Shown here in pieces: positions 26,394-36,741 of a DNA stretch of 64,000 nt (its first letter is position 1; the number at the start of each line of letters is the position of its first letter). This DNA is from CAVTQZ01 sp963737015 (GTDB taxonomy: Bacteria > Actinomycetota > Acidimicrobiia > Acidimicrobiales > UBA8190), in assembly GCA_963737015.1 (NCBI GenBank), contig CAVTQZ010000001.1, forward strand, positions 992,001 through 1,056,000, given 5' to 3'. The position numbers and the translations under genes are program-made. The notes beneath the pieces are model-generated. The model saw only the letters and a list, made by a program, of their open reading frames with translations, was not told the DNA's origin and did no database searches.

Positions 26394-27044
26394 CTAATGC
26401 GCCACCACCAGGACGTAGAACCGCCCGTCAAAGAGAACGTCTCCCCCGACCTCGGCCGCCAAGGCCTCGGCGCTGAAGTGCCGCCGGAACACCCGATAGA
26501 CCCGCCCATCGGGCAGGGTTCGGTCCTGCCATTCTTCGGCGCTCACCCCATCAGGACGACCCGCGTCCAGAATCAGCATCTCAGCCGCGACTCGACGAGC
26601 CTCGTCGAGAAAGTCCTGACGTTCGTCCGGGAGAAGCAGCCCGTAGAGATGTGACGAGAAGAACCGCCTCAACGATTGGCTGGCGATGGGCAAGCGGAAG
26701 GCGTCTGCCTGGATCACGGGCACGCCGGGAATCAATGCTCGAAGGGTGTCGAGCGCCCGGTGACTTTGGTCGAGTGCAATGCCTGTGCCGGGCAGCAAGC
26801 CGGTGAAGGTGCCAGGTCCAGCGCCAACATCGACAAACTGCTGAGGGCGAAGTTCGCGGAGGCGCTGTTCCAGTTTGCCGGCTTCCACGGCGATGTCGTC
26901 AGGGTCGACCTCGACACCGAGGCCACTCCAATATGCATGAGCGTTCAGAAGGCCAGGCAAGCGTCGACCGACCCTGCGGTCGTAGTAGTCCCACAGGGAG
27001 CGACGATGGCCTTGTAGGTCCCCACCGAGGTAAAGAGCACCCAC
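26394..27044 (-). CDS. class I SAM-dependent methyltransferase
   Basis: A 216-residue protein. The SAM-binding glycine loop is FVDVGAGPGTFTGLLPGTG near residues 69-87; the acidic motif II LDQSHRALDTLR and the SHLYGLLLPDERQDFLDEAR region follow. The substrate cannot be told. It is intact and stands alone between an NTF2-fold protein and a secreted propeller. Confidence 0.8.
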   Translation of the reverse strand: MGALYLGGDLQGHRRSLWDYYDRRVGRRLPGLLNAHAYWSGLGVEVDPDDIAVEAGKLEQRLRELRPQQFVDVGAGPGTFTGLLPGTGIALDQSHRALDTLRALIPGVPVIQADAFRLPIASQSLRRFFSSHLYGLLLPDERQDFLDEARRVAAEMLILDAGRPDGVSAEEWQDRTLPDGRVYRVFRRHFSAEALAAEVGGDVLFDGRFYVLVVAH

Positions 27045-27092
27045 CCGGCGAAGCGTACTGACGTGCCAGCCTTGCGGGCTCAGGCGCGACGC

Positions 27093-28332
27093 TCAGAAGA
27101 ACAGGTTGAGCGTGTTGGTTCCGTCGTCCACGAACCAGATGCCGCGGCCGTCCGGCACGAGCGCGAGGCCGAACAGGTCCCCCGCTCCTCCGGGTGGCGG
27201 CCCGGAGTCGTCGAGAGTGGCGACGGCCACCGTGCGGCCTGGCGGTGATGTCTCCACGATACGGCCGTCATTTCCGTTCGCCGTGAGAACGTCACCGTTT
27301 GGGGCAAGGGTCATTCCGAGCGGATCGTCGAGCACCGGCGCGTCAGAGACGGTCCTCCCGCCGGCCACGCCGAAGGTCCTGTCGCGGTCGAGGGCGTTCG
27401 GTACGGCGGCGATCCGGTTGTTGACGGAGTCGGCCACGAACAGCGTGTCATCCGAGCCGAGCGCTACGCCCGTGGGCCCGACGACGAGCGCTGCGGGATC
27501 GGTGCGTTCGGCGAAACCGGACGCTATGACATCTTCCCCATCCACCGAAGGCATGTTGTGATCGAGATCCACTTTGATGCGGAGGACGGTTCCTCCGTCG
27601 ACCACCTTGCCGGGCTGGCTGGGCGGGATCCCCTTGTCGGCGCCAACCGTGCCGTTGAGGACGTTGGTCACGAATAGGTATGCGTCGTCACCAGAGCTCA
27701 CCGAAGTCATGTCCCAGGGGCCATTGATCGGACTCCCCGACCAGGTTTCTTCGAGTTGACCATTGGAATTCAAGCACGCTCAGGCAGCCCGCCCCGATTC
27801 CCGCCGGCGTCCCCGCATCGCTCGCCCCATTCGCCAGCGTGGGAAGGCTTCCGACCACGACCCAGCCTCCCGGGAGAATCGTTAGCGCCGTGGTGAGACC
27901 GATCCCGCCGGGACACGGGCCCGAGGGAGATGTCTGACGGATGCGAGCGAACCGGGTCACCGAGCCGTCGGGATGCTGCTGCACGATCGTGGACCCTGTA
28001 CCTTGCGCGTTGGCCTGATCGTTGAAGTTGCTCACGAGCACGCCGCCCGCGACGAGCTTTCCGACCGTCTGGGGGACAGTTGCGATCCCGTAGGGGTTGA
28101 CGTCGCCGTCGGCGGGCACGGTCGAAGCACCCTGAACGACGTTGTGGAACTGCGACAGGAAGGCCGATTGCTCTGCCTGGGCCGCGCTCCCTGCACTTGC
28201 CACCACGCCCAGCGTCGACCCGGCGGCCGCGCCCCCGAGCCCCGTGACCACCAACCATCGCCGGCGGCGAGACCGGCCATCCAGGCGCGTCGATCGGCGC
28301 GGCAGAACCCCGGGTCCCGTTGTCAGTTTCAC
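27093..28332 (-). pseudogene. secreted NHL/SMP-30-type beta-propeller protein, one frameshift
   Basis: The first frame (28332 down to about 27780) starts with a basic leader that includes RRRRWLVV, then a hydrophobic signal segment and Ala-x-Ala site. Propeller-like repeats follow: PYGIATVPQTVGKLVAGG, then LVSNFNDQANAQGTGSTIV. The second frame starts NSNGQLEETWSGSPINGPWD and continues with VVGPTGVALGSDDTLFVADS and ALVPDGRGIWFVDDGTNTL. Together they give about 410 residues of an extracellular sensor-like or lyase-like propeller. The break near 27770 is a single extra base and is not in a homopolymer. Confidence 0.65.
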
Positions 28333-28409
28333 CCTGCACCTCCTGATTGGCCGAACGGTCTCAGGAGGGTACGGACGAAGGTGCCTCTGTGTTCACGGGA
28401 TCTCGGTGT

Positions 28410-28781
28410 TCACGGGATCTCGGCGAAGGGCCACTCCTCGAAGGAGTCGCAGCGGCCGCCAGCGGCGAAGCGCAGGACCCACAGGTCGCGCCAGCGCTTG
28501 TCGGAGTCGTGGTACACGACGTGCACCCGCACCACCGCCGTGTCGTTCTCGAGAGCCACGATCTCGCTCTCCATCTCGAAGCGTTCCTCGGGACCCGCTC
28601 GTTCGGCCTCCCAGAACCTCGCCACCTCGTCGAGGCCGAGGAGCGGCTCACGCCAGGGAGAGGGTGAGTACGTGATGGTCGGGGTGAAGAGCTCCGCGAG
28701 CGCGGCCGTGCCGAAGCTGCGCCAGGCCTTCTCGTAGTCGGCGATCCAAGCGGCGAGATGCTCGCGGCGCATGACCGCCAT
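28410..28781 (-). CDS. NTF2/SnoaL-like protein
   Basis: A 123-residue protein of the SnoaL-like NTF2 fold. Motifs: LAAWIADYEKAWRSFGTAAL then ELFTPTITYSPSPWREPLLG, then DEVARFWEAERAGPEERFEM and RWRDLWVLRFAAGGRCDSFE. Its ATG overlaps the last base of the uvrA stop (TGATG), so it may be translated with uvrA. The ligand is unknown. Confidence 0.75.
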   Translation of the reverse strand: MAVMRREHLAAWIADYEKAWRSFGTAALAELFTPTITYSPSPWREPLLGLDEVARFWEAERAGPEERFEMESEIVALENDTAVVRVHVVYHDSDKRWRDLWVLRFAAGGRCDSFEEWPFAEIP

Positions 28782-31769
28782 CAGCGACGCGCCTTAGCCC
28801 TCGAGGTCGTCCGCCCGTTGGTCTTCACCGCCCTTGTCGCGCGCGACGGTCCGTTCCTCCCATTGACTCGGGAAGTCCCCGAAGCGCGTTTGTGAGTGGA
28901 CCTCGCCTTACGGGAGCCGTTGGAGCCCTCCCCCGCCTCGAGCACCGGTAGGAGCACCTGTCCTGTGTAGCTGGCTCGGTTCGCCGCGACGTCCTCGGGC
29001 GTACCCTCCGCGACGACGGTGCCGCCTCGGTCACCGCCCTCGGGACCGAGGTCGACGATCCAGTCGGCGGTCTTTATGACGTCGAGGTTGTGCTCGATCA
29101 CGATCACGGTGTTCCCCTGATCCACGAGACGCGACAGGACGTCGAGGAGCTTGCGCACGTCGTCGAAGTGGAGCCCCGTCGTCGGCTCGTCGAGCATGTA
29201 GAGGGTGTGGCCGGTCGAACGGCGCGACAGCTCGGACGACAGCTTCACGCGCTGGGCCTCACCACCGGAGAGCGTCGGCGCAGGCTGACCTAGGCGTATG
29301 TACCCGAGGCCCACGTCGACGAGAGTCTGGAGATGGCGCGCGATCGTCGGCTGGTTGGCGAAGAAACCGAGCGCCTCCTCGCACGACATGTCGAGCACGT
29401 CGGCGATGTTCTTGCCCTTGAAGGTCACCTCGAGGGTCTCCCGGTTGTAGCGGGCCCCCCCGCACACCTCGCACGGCACGTAGACGTCGGGGAGGAAGTG
29501 CATCTCTATCTTGATGGTCCCGTCGCCAGCGCAGCCCTCGCAACGACCCCCGCGCACGTTGAAGGAGAACCTGCCCGGGAGATATCCCCGCACCTTCGCC
29601 TCGGGTGTCTGGCTGAAGAGCCGGCGCACGTGGTCGAAGAGCCCGGTGTAAGTGGCCGGGTTCGACCGTGGCGTGCGGCCGATCGGGGACTGGTCGATCG
29701 CAACGACCTTGTCGATGTTCTTCACGCCCTCGATCGTCTTGTGCGCTCCCGGTGAGGTCCGCGCCCGGTGCACCTGGGCGAGCATCGACTGCAACAGGAT
29801 GTCGTTCACCAACGTCGACTTGCCCGAGCCCGACACGCCCGTCACCGCGATGAGGCAACCGAGGGGGAAGGTCACGTCGATGTCGTGCAGGTTGTGCTCA
29901 CGTGCGCCGCGCACGACGAGCTCGTCACCCGAACCCTCACGCCGCTTGTCGGGCAGGTCGATCCGCAGCTCGCCGGTCAGATAGCGGCCGGTGACAGAGC
30001 GCTTGGACACGAGCAGCCCCGGTACACCGCCGCTGTAGACGATGTCGCCGCCATGCTCCCCCGCCCCGGGACCGATGTCGACAACGTGGTCCGCGGAGCG
30101 GATCGTCTCCTCGTCGTGCTCCACGACTATGACGGTGTTGCCCAGGTCGCGCAGGCGGAAGAGGGTGTCGAGAAGACGCCGGTTGTCGCGCTGGTGCAGG
30201 CCGATCGAAGGCTCGTCGAGCACGTAGAGCACCCCGACGAGGCCGGATCCGATCTGGCTCGCGAGGCGGATTCGCTGTGCCTCACCACCCGAGAGCGTCG
30301 CGGTGCCGCGCGCGAGCGAGAGATAGTCGAGACCTACGTCGAGGAGGAAGGCGAGGCGAGCCCGGACCTCCTTCAGAACCCTGTCCGCGATCAGGTGCTC
30401 GCGCTCGGTCAGCTCGAGCTCGCCGACCACCTCGGCGGCGCGCGTCACCGAGAGGCTGCACAGCTCGAAGATGTTGCGGCCTCCGACGGTGACAGCCAGC
30501 GACTCGGGCTTGAGGCGCGCCCCGTGGCAAGTGGGGCAGGGCACCTCGCGCATGAACGTCTCGGCCCACTCGCGCACCGGATCGGAGTCGCTGTCCGCAT
30601 GACGCCGCTGGAGCCACGGGACGATCCCTTCGAAGTGGGTCGTGAACGAACGCTGGCGCCCGTAGCGGTTGCGGTACCGCAGGTGGACCTCGCGCTGGCC
30701 CAGGCCGTAGAGGACGACCTTGCGATCGGACTTCCGCATCTTGTTCCACGGTGTGTCGAGATCGAAGCCCTGCTCGTCGGCGACGGCGTCGAGCATCCGG
30801 TCGAACCAGCGGCTTCGCCCGCTCGCCCACGGGACGAGCGCGCCCTCGTTGATCGACAGGGTGCCGTCGCGGACGACGAGCTCGGGGTCGACCTCGAACT
30901 TGGTGCCTAGACCGTCGCAATCGGGGCAGGCCCCGTAGGGCGAGTTGAACGAGAAATTGCCGCGGCTGGGGCTCCTCGAACGACAGGTTGTCGTGGGTGC
31001 AGGCCAGGTGCTCGGAGAAGGTGATCAGCTCCTCCGAGCCGTCGGGCTGGACAACCGCCACTTCGGCGACCCCGCCGGTGAGTCGGAGGGCGGTCTCCAT
31101 CGACTCCGTGAGGCGCTGGCGGATGTTGTCGCGCCGCACCAGGCGGTCCACCACCACCTCGATCGTGTGCTGCTCGTAGCGCGCCAGCTTGATCGCGTTG
31201 CGCTCGCTCAGCTCCACGGGCTCACCGTCGACGCGGGCCCGGGCGAACCCCTGCTTCGCCAGGTCGTCGAGGAGACTCTCGTACTCGCCCTTGCGGCCGC
31301 GCACGAGCGGCGCGAGGACGCTGAAGCGTGTCCCGTCCTCCAGGTCCAGGATCCTGTCGACGATCTGCTGGGGTGTCTGGCGCACGAGCGGACGCCCGCA
31401 CACCGGGCAGTGCGGGAGCCCGATCCGGGCGAAGAGGAGCCGCAGGTAGTCGTAGATCTCGGTGACGGTCCCGACGGTCGATCGCGGGTTTCGGCTCGCC
31501 GACTTCTGGTCGATCGAGATGGCCGGGGAGAGACCCTCTATGAAATCGACATCCGGCTTGTCCATCTGCCCGAGGAACTGGCGTGCGTAAGAAGAGAGCG
31601 ACTCGACGTAGCGGCGCTGTCCCTCCGCATAGATCGTGTCGAACGCGAGAGAGGACTTGCCCGAGCCAGAGAGTCCCGTGAAGACGATCAGCTCGTCGCG
31701 CGGAAGCTCGAGCGAGACGTCGCGCAGGTTGTGCTCGCGGGCCCCGCGTATAACGAGGGAGTCAGCCAT
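28781..31769 (-). pseudogene. uvrA: excinuclease ABC subunit A, one frameshift
   Basis: UvrA scans DNA for damage and hands it to UvrB. The first frame (ATG at 31769) has VIRGAREHNLRDVSLELPRD, FTGLSGSGKSSLAFDTIYAE (Walker A I), ARQFLGQMDKPDVDFIEGLS and the zinc site CPVCGRPLVRQTPQQI. The second has VPWASG-type sequence onward: the ABC signature SGGEAQRIRLASQIGSGL, Walker B VLYVLDEPSIGLHQRDN, Walker A II AVTGVSGSGKSTLVND, the large zinc finger CEGCAGDGTIKIEMHF and a second signature near the C-terminus. Joined near 30960, where one extra base interrupts RNFSFNSPYGACPDC, it is about 995 residues. For such a conserved gene a sequencing indel is likelier than a true null. Confidence 0.95.
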
Positions 31770-31796
31770 CGGAGTCTCCGAGGATACCGAGGTGTC

Positions 31797-33998
31797 TCAA
31801 GCCGGCGACGGCTCGGCCTCCGCCAGGGCGAGCGACGGCTCGGTCTCGGCGAGGGCCAGGCGGAGCTCTGCGATCTCGTCGCGGAGCAGCGCCGCCTCCT
31901 CGTACCGCAGCTCGGAGGCGGCCTTGCGCATCTCGTTCTCGAGGCGGCGGACGAGGGCTGTGATCTCCGTGGGCGAGGCATCGACGAGGTCGTCGAACTC
32001 GACCTCCCCTTCTGGGCCGTCCCCGGGTGTGCCTGCGCCGCCGCGGTCGCGGCGGGTCCCGCGCGGTGCGTGGATCGCCAACTGGCGGACCGGGGTGCCG
32101 TCGGGGCGCCGGCCCCTTCTGCCGTAGCTCGCGCCGCGGCCCTCCGTGCGGCCCCAGGACCCGGGGCGCCCGCTTGCGGCCGCACCTGTCGCCATCCCGG
32201 CAGGGCGGAGCCTCGCCAAGATGTCGGTCACGGCCTTTCGGATCGTGGTCGGGTCGATGCCGTGCTCCTTGTTGTAGGCCTGCTGGATCGTCCGGCGACG
32301 CTGGGTCTCGGAGATCGCCTCTCGCATCGCATCGGTGATCGTGTCCGCGTAGAGGACCACCTGGCCGTCGACGTTCCTCGCCGCACGGCCCATCGTCTGT
32401 ATGAGAGATGAGGCCGAGCGGAGAAAGCCCGTCTTGTCCGCGTCGAGGATCGCCACGAGCTTCACCTCGGGAAGGTCGAGACCCTCGCGCAGAAGGTTGA
32501 TGCCGACGAGCACGTCGAACTCCCCGAGGCGCAGGTCGCGCAGAAGCTCGATGCGCGTGATGGTGTCGATGTCGGAGTGCAGGTAGCGCACCCGCACCCC
32601 GAGCTCGACGAGGTAGTCGGTGAGGTCCTCCGCCATCTTCTTCGTGAGGGTCGTGACGAGAATGCGACCGTCGGTGTCCTTGACCTCCCGGATGCGGTCG
32701 AGCAGGTCGTCTATCTGGCCGGTCGTCGGGCGGAGGATCACCTCCGGGTCGACGAGCCCGGTCGGCCGGATCACCTGCTCGGCCACCTGGGTCGAGACCT
32801 GGAGCTCGTACGAACTGGGTGTGGCCGACAGGAACACGACCTGGTTCACGCGCTCGGAGAACTCGCGGTGGGTGAGAGGCCTGTTGTCCAGGGCTGACGG
32901 AAGACGGAAACCGTGCTCGACGAGGGTGAGCTTCCTCGATCGGTCCCCCTCGTACTGTCCGTGGATCTGTGGGACCGTCACGTGGCTCTCGTCTATGACC
33001 GTGAGGAAGTCCTTCGGGAAGAAGTCGAGCAGCGTGTGCGGGGGTTCGCCCGCCGCGCGCCCGTCGAGGTGGCGGCTGTAGTTCTCGATCCCGTTCACGA
33101 CCCCCACCTCGGCGAGCATCTCGAGGTCGTGCTCGGTGCGCATGCGCAGGCGTTGCGCCTCGAGCAGCTTCTGTTCGCGCTGGAGCACTTCGAGCCTCTC
33201 TCGCAGCTCGACCTCGATGGCTCCAATCGCGCGTCGCATGGTCTCGTCCCCCGCCACGTAGTGGGTGGCCGCGAAGACGATCAGCTCCTCGAGCTCGTCG
33301 CCTGTGTCCCCCGTGAGGGCGTCGAAGCACCGGATGCGCTCGATCTCGTCGCCGAACATCTCGATCCGCACGGCCGTCTCCTCGTAGGCCGGGTGGAGCT
33401 CGATCGTGTCGCCACGCACCCGGAACCGCCCACGGGCGAGCACGGTGTCGTTGCGCTCATAGTGCAGGTCGACGAGCCGGCGCAGAAGCACCCGCTGGTC
33501 GACGGCGTCACCGGGACGCAGCACGACGATGCGGTTCGAGTACTCCTCGGGAGAGCCGAGGCCGTATATGCACGACACCGAGGCGACGACGATCACGTCG
33601 CGCCGCAGCAGCAGGCTCGAGGTCGTGGAATGGCGGAGCCTGTCGATCTCGTCGTTGATCGAGGAGTCCTTCTCTATGTACGTGTCGCTGGAGGGCAGGT
33701 ACGCCTCGGGCTGGTAGTAGTCGTAGTACGAGACGAAGAACTCGACCCTGTTCTTCGGGAAGAGCTCCTTCAGCTCCGAGGCGAGCTGGGCGGCGAGCGA
33801 CTTGTTCGGCTCGATCACGAGCGTCGGACGCTGGACAGCCTCGATCATCCAGGCGACGCTGGCCGTCTTCCCGCTACCCGTCACCCCGAGGAGGGTCTGG
33901 TAGCGGTCTCCGCGCCCGATCCCCTCCGACAAGGTCGCGATGGCGCGCGGCTGGTCCCCCGCCGGGCGAAGCGGGGAGACGACCTCGAATTCGGGCAC
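31797..33998 (-). CDS. uvrB: excinuclease ABC subunit B
   Basis: A 733-residue helicase-like damage verifier. N-terminal PEFEVVSPLRPAGDQPRAI, Walker A TLLGVTGSGKTASVAW, beta-hairpin FFVSYYDYYQPEAYLPSSDT, DEAD-like VIDESHVTVPQ, GRILVTTLTKKMAEDLTDYL, GINLLREGLDLPEVKLVAIL and motif VI SSLIQTMGRAARN. A C-terminal UVR domain (EMRKAASELRYEEAALLRDE) binds UvrC. The GTG at 33998 gives the family start. Unusually, about 75 Gly/Arg-rich residues separate the helicase core from the UVR domain, and the tail ends in an imperfect ALAE-type repeat. It lies just upstream of uvrA. Confidence 0.97.
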   Translation of the reverse strand: MPEFEVVSPLRPAGDQPRAIATLSEGIGRGDRYQTLLGVTGSGKTASVAWMIEAVQRPTLVIEPNKSLAAQLASELKELFPKNRVEFFVSYYDYYQPEAYLPSSDTYIEKDSSINDEIDRLRHSTTSSLLLRRDVIVVASVSCIYGLGSPEEYSNRIVVLRPGDAVDQRVLLRRLVDLHYERNDTVLARGRFRVRGDTIELHPAYEETAVRIEMFGDEIERIRCFDALTGDTGDELEELIVFAATHYVAGDETMRRAIGAIEVELRERLEVLQREQKLLEAQRLRMRTEHDLEMLAEVGVVNGIENYSRHLDGRAAGEPPHTLLDFFPKDFLTVIDESHVTVPQIHGQYEGDRSRKLTLVEHGFRLPSALDNRPLTHREFSERVNQVVFLSATPSSYELQVSTQVAEQVIRPTGLVDPEVILRPTTGQIDDLLDRIREVKDTDGRILVTTLTKKMAEDLTDYLVELGVRVRYLHSDIDTITRIELLRDLRLGEFDVLVGINLLREGLDLPEVKLVAILDADKTGFLRSASSLIQTMGRAARNVDGQVVLYADTITDAMREAISETQRRRTIQQAYNKEHGIDPTTIRKAVTDILARLRPAGMATGAAASGRPGSWGRTEGRGASYGRRGRRPDGTPVRQLAIHAPRGTRRDRGGAGTPGDGPEGEVEFDDLVDASPTEITALVRRLENEMRKAASELRYEEAALLRDEIAELRLALAETEPSLALAEAEPSPA

Positions 33999-34179
33999 CA
34001 GCTGATCGTACCGGGGGGCTGTAACGGCCTCTCCGGGTGCCATCGCCCGGACGGGCATCACGGAGTTGGCCCGGAGGGCGGCCGCCGGGCAGTGGCGAGC
34101 AGCGGTTTCGCCGGCGGGTGCCCGGCGTTGCCCGGGCCGGCGCCCGGATGCGCAAGAGCGCCCCTTGTACCCTTCTGCG

Positions 34180-35046
34180 GTGCACAAGACCTGGATCCGC
34201 GCCCTGCGAAGCGCATTGGTGGTCGCCATCGCGGCGGGACTCTTCTCGGTGATCGTGCCCGTGACGCGTGCCGAGCGCACCCGGCTCAGCGGTCTCATCG
34301 TCAAGCACACGACGGTGCAGGGCCTGCGAGGCCGCAAGGCCAAGATCTCGGTATCGGTTCCGGCCTCCAGCAGCACTTTCGCCGTCGTGAAGCATGCGGC
34401 CAAGACCGACCCGGACCACACCGCCCTTTACGAGACGGAGTGGTACATAACCTCTTCCGCCCCCCCAGAGGCCGGGGTCCTCGTGGACTTCCTCCCCGAC
34501 GCGGCAACGGCGCACGCCGTACTTGCGGACGCCGTGAAGCTGCTCGACAAGCCGCCTGCTCTCCAGGGAGAGACCGGCTCGACCCCGGTCGGCTTCGACG
34601 TACCGTCCGTCCCGGGGGTACGCGCCGTCTACTCCGAGCTCACCGCCGGGGGTCAGGCGACCGGTTACACCTACACCGTCGACTTCGCCTACGGACGTGC
34701 CGTCGTGAGCGAGCTGATCGTGAGCGCGCTCAAGACGGCGTCGACCACCGCGGCCGTGGCGGACACGAGAGCCGAGTACGCGTTGCTCCAGAAGAGAGAG
34801 CCGGGCTTCTCGTTGGTGACGACGCACCTACCGGTGGTAGCGACGATCGTGTACGTGATAGTGGCGTTGGTCCTCGCCGCCGCCGCCTACCTCCTCCCCG
34901 AATGGTTGGTGGCCGAACGGGCCAGGCGCAGGCAGAGACGGCAGGTCAGGGAGCTAGAGCGTTCACGCAGCCAGTACAAGGCGCGGGGCCGCCGGGCCGT
35001 ACGCAGGCACCGGGTCCCTGCATGGCGTCAGCCGACGCGCCGCTGA
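34180..35046 (+). CDS. hypothetical membrane-anchored protein
   Basis: About 288 residues from the GTG at 34180. An N-terminal hydrophobic segment (ALVVAIAAGLFSVIVPV) acts as signal or anchor. A roughly 180-residue extracytoplasmic region follows, with strands such as KAKISVSVPASSSTFAVV and VVSELIVSALKTASTTAAVA. A C-terminal membrane helix (VATIVYVIVALVLAAAAYLL) precedes a very basic cytoplasmic tail. I do not recognise the family. It is divergent from uvrB across a 181-base gap and convergent with coaE. Confidence 0.6.
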   Translation: MHKTWIRALRSALVVAIAAGLFSVIVPVTRAERTRLSGLIVKHTTVQGLRGRKAKISVSVPASSSTFAVVKHAAKTDPDHTALYETEWYITSSAPPEAGVLVDFLPDAATAHAVLADAVKLLDKPPALQGETGSTPVGFDVPSVPGVRAVYSELTAGGQATGYTYTVDFAYGRAVVSELIVSALKTASTTAAVADTRAEYALLQKREPGFSLVTTHLPVVATIVYVIVALVLAAAAYLLPEWLVAERARRRQRRQVRELERSRSQYKARGRRAVRRHRVPAWRQPTRR

Positions 35047-35051
35047 AGAGC

Positions 35052-35687
35052 TCATGGCCGGCCCTGTTTCGCTGATCGGGCCTTTCGCTGCTCCATCTCG
35101 ACGAGCTTGCCCCACACCTCGCCCACCTGCTTCACGAGCGAGTCACGGTCGAGCGAGTTGTCGATGACGAAGTCCGCCTCGTTCAGACGCTCCTCCCTGC
35201 TTATCTGCGCTCCCACGCGGGCTTCGGCATCGGCACGGTCGAAGCCGCGGTGCTCGACCAGACGCTCGACCGCAATTTCAACCGGGGCATCCACCACGAC
35301 AACGGCATCGAGGCTCAGCACTTTCCGGTGAGCCGGGCGCAGCAACGGAATGTCGAGCACCACCACGTTTCGTGAACGCTCCTGAGCTTCACGTCGCCGC
35401 AGCATCAGCGCCCCGATGGCGGGATGGGTTATCGCATTCAATCGCTCCAGTTGTTTCTTGTCAGAGAAGGCGATGGCCGCAAGGGCCTTGCGGTCGATCG
35501 TCCCGTCGGATGCGAGGATCCCGCTTCCGAAACGGTCCAGCAGAGGCTGGTATGCGCTACCACCCGGTGCAACCACCTCCCGGGCGATCGCGTCGGCGTC
35601 GATCAGAACAGCCCCGCGCTCGACGAGGAGCGACGCCACGGTCGATTTCCCCGACCCGATCCCCCCGGTGAGTCCTACCGCGAGCAT
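35052..35687 (-). CDS. coaE: dephospho-CoA kinase
   Basis: A 211-residue kinase for the last step of coenzyme A synthesis. The P-loop is VGLTGGIGSGKSTVASLL at residues 4-21, then VLIDADAIAREVVAPG, a lid region LNAITHPAIGALM and VLDIPLLRPAHRKVLSLDAV. The family usually has VxDIPLLFE; here the phenylalanine-glutamate pair reads RP. The length is normal and the frame intact. It follows the methyltransferase gene directly. Confidence 0.94.
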   Translation of the reverse strand: MLAVGLTGGIGSGKSTVASLLVERGAVLIDADAIAREVVAPGGSAYQPLLDRFGSGILASDGTIDRKALAAIAFSDKKQLERLNAITHPAIGALMLRRREAQERSRNVVVLDIPLLRPAHRKVLSLDAVVVVDAPVEIAVERLVEHRGFDRADAEARVGAQISREERLNEADFVIDNSLDRDSLVKQVGEVWGKLVEMEQRKARSAKQGRP

Positions 35688-36581
35688 TCAGCGTTCTTTT
35701 TGCCGGGGCCGGCTCGCCACCGCGAAGAGGACGAGAGTGGTTTCGTCGAGATGATCGGTGACGAAGAACTCTCCCGCGTCGATGCCGGTCGTCTGGTCCG
35801 TTCCACGCCGAGCCAGCAGGCGATAGGCGAGAGGAAGAAGACGCGTGTAGGCGGCGACGTACCACTTGCGCGGGATGCGGTGGCGCAGGTCCAGGAAGTC
35901 GAGCGCGAGAACCTTCGCCGCCTTTGCACGTCTGGCTGCGAGGTCCGCCTTGACACGGGGAGAGGCATCGAGACCTCCCACCCAGACTTGGTCGAAGTGG
36001 GAGCCCAACAAGTCTCTCAGCTCGTCGGGACCAAAGAGATGCACGTGGAACGGGTTCTCGAAATCCGCCGGCGCATTCGGGGTCAGTACGAAGGCCGTAC
36101 CGGTCGCTGCCAGAACCCGGCTCATTTCCCGCACGTGCAACTCCGGCTCGGTGAAGTGCTCGATCAAGTGCGACGAGCACGCCCAGTCGAAGCTTCCCGT
36201 CGCGAGCGCGAGGTCGGTCGCGTTCGTGCAGGCGACGCGAAGGCCCTCTCCGGCGAAACGCTCCCGCGCCTCTCGTGCGGTGCCCGCGTCGTAGTCGACG
36301 GCGAAGACGGTGCGACCCTCGCCGTTCATGCGCACCGATTCGAAACCCTCGCCGCAGCCGACGTCGAGGACGAGACCCGGGCCCAGGCGTTCCAGAACGG
36401 CCGCGTACCCGGCATCGTGCAAGGCGACGATGGACGCGGGAGTCACCCCTTGCTGCGGTCGCTCACCCGTGAGCCGGGCATGAGACCCCGAGGCATCGGA
36501 TGCACGTTTCGTAGAGACCGTCTGCACAGCGCTACCTGCCATCATCCCCGTTCGCGCGGTTCGCACAGGCCGTGACAGCAC
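35688..36581 (-). CDS. class I SAM-dependent methyltransferase
   Basis: A 297-residue protein. The SAM motif is LVLDVGCGEGFESVRMNG near residues 69-86, FAVDYDAGTAREARERF is motif II, and WACSSHLIEHFTEPELHVRE then AATGTAFVLTPNAPADFENP are motifs III-IV, an UbiE/COQ5-like order. The C-terminal part is basic with possible membrane-proximal helices (RKWYVAAYTRLLPLAYRLLA). Its substrate may be a sugar or lipid of the adjoining surface-glycan cluster, but that is inference. It abuts coaE. Confidence 0.8.
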   Translation of the reverse strand: MLSRPVRTARTGMMAGSAVQTVSTKRASDASGSHARLTGERPQQGVTPASIVALHDAGYAAVLERLGPGLVLDVGCGEGFESVRMNGEGRTVFAVDYDAGTAREARERFAGEGLRVACTNATDLALATGSFDWACSSHLIEHFTEPELHVREMSRVLAATGTAFVLTPNAPADFENPFHVHLFGPDELRDLLGSHFDQVWVGGLDASPRVKADLAARRAKAAKVLALDFLDLRHRIPRKWYVAAYTRLLPLAYRLLARRGTDQTTGIDAGEFFVTDHLDETTLVLFAVASRPRQKER

Positions 36582-36741
36582 TGCCGCCAGATGAGGTTTT
36601 GCTTACACTACCGTGGCCGCCGTGGCTTGAACGTGCTCGGTCGCCAGCGGTTCCGGGTCGTCGGAACGCCACCCATGAGTCAGGATCGGACTCGGGCGTC
36701 GCGGTCAGCCGACGCCCTGGGCGGCCCGTTTTGCGTGAAGG

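Noticed and set aside
29768..32411. Long open frames on the plus strand across uvrA
   Set aside because: They are antisense to a clearly conserved uvrA and have no family motifs. High GC keeps the opposite strand open.
32913..35075. A 720-codon plus-strand frame across uvrB
   Set aside because: Antisense to uvrB core motifs; composition is arginine/leucine-biased noise. The real plus-strand gene there begins at 34180 in another frame.
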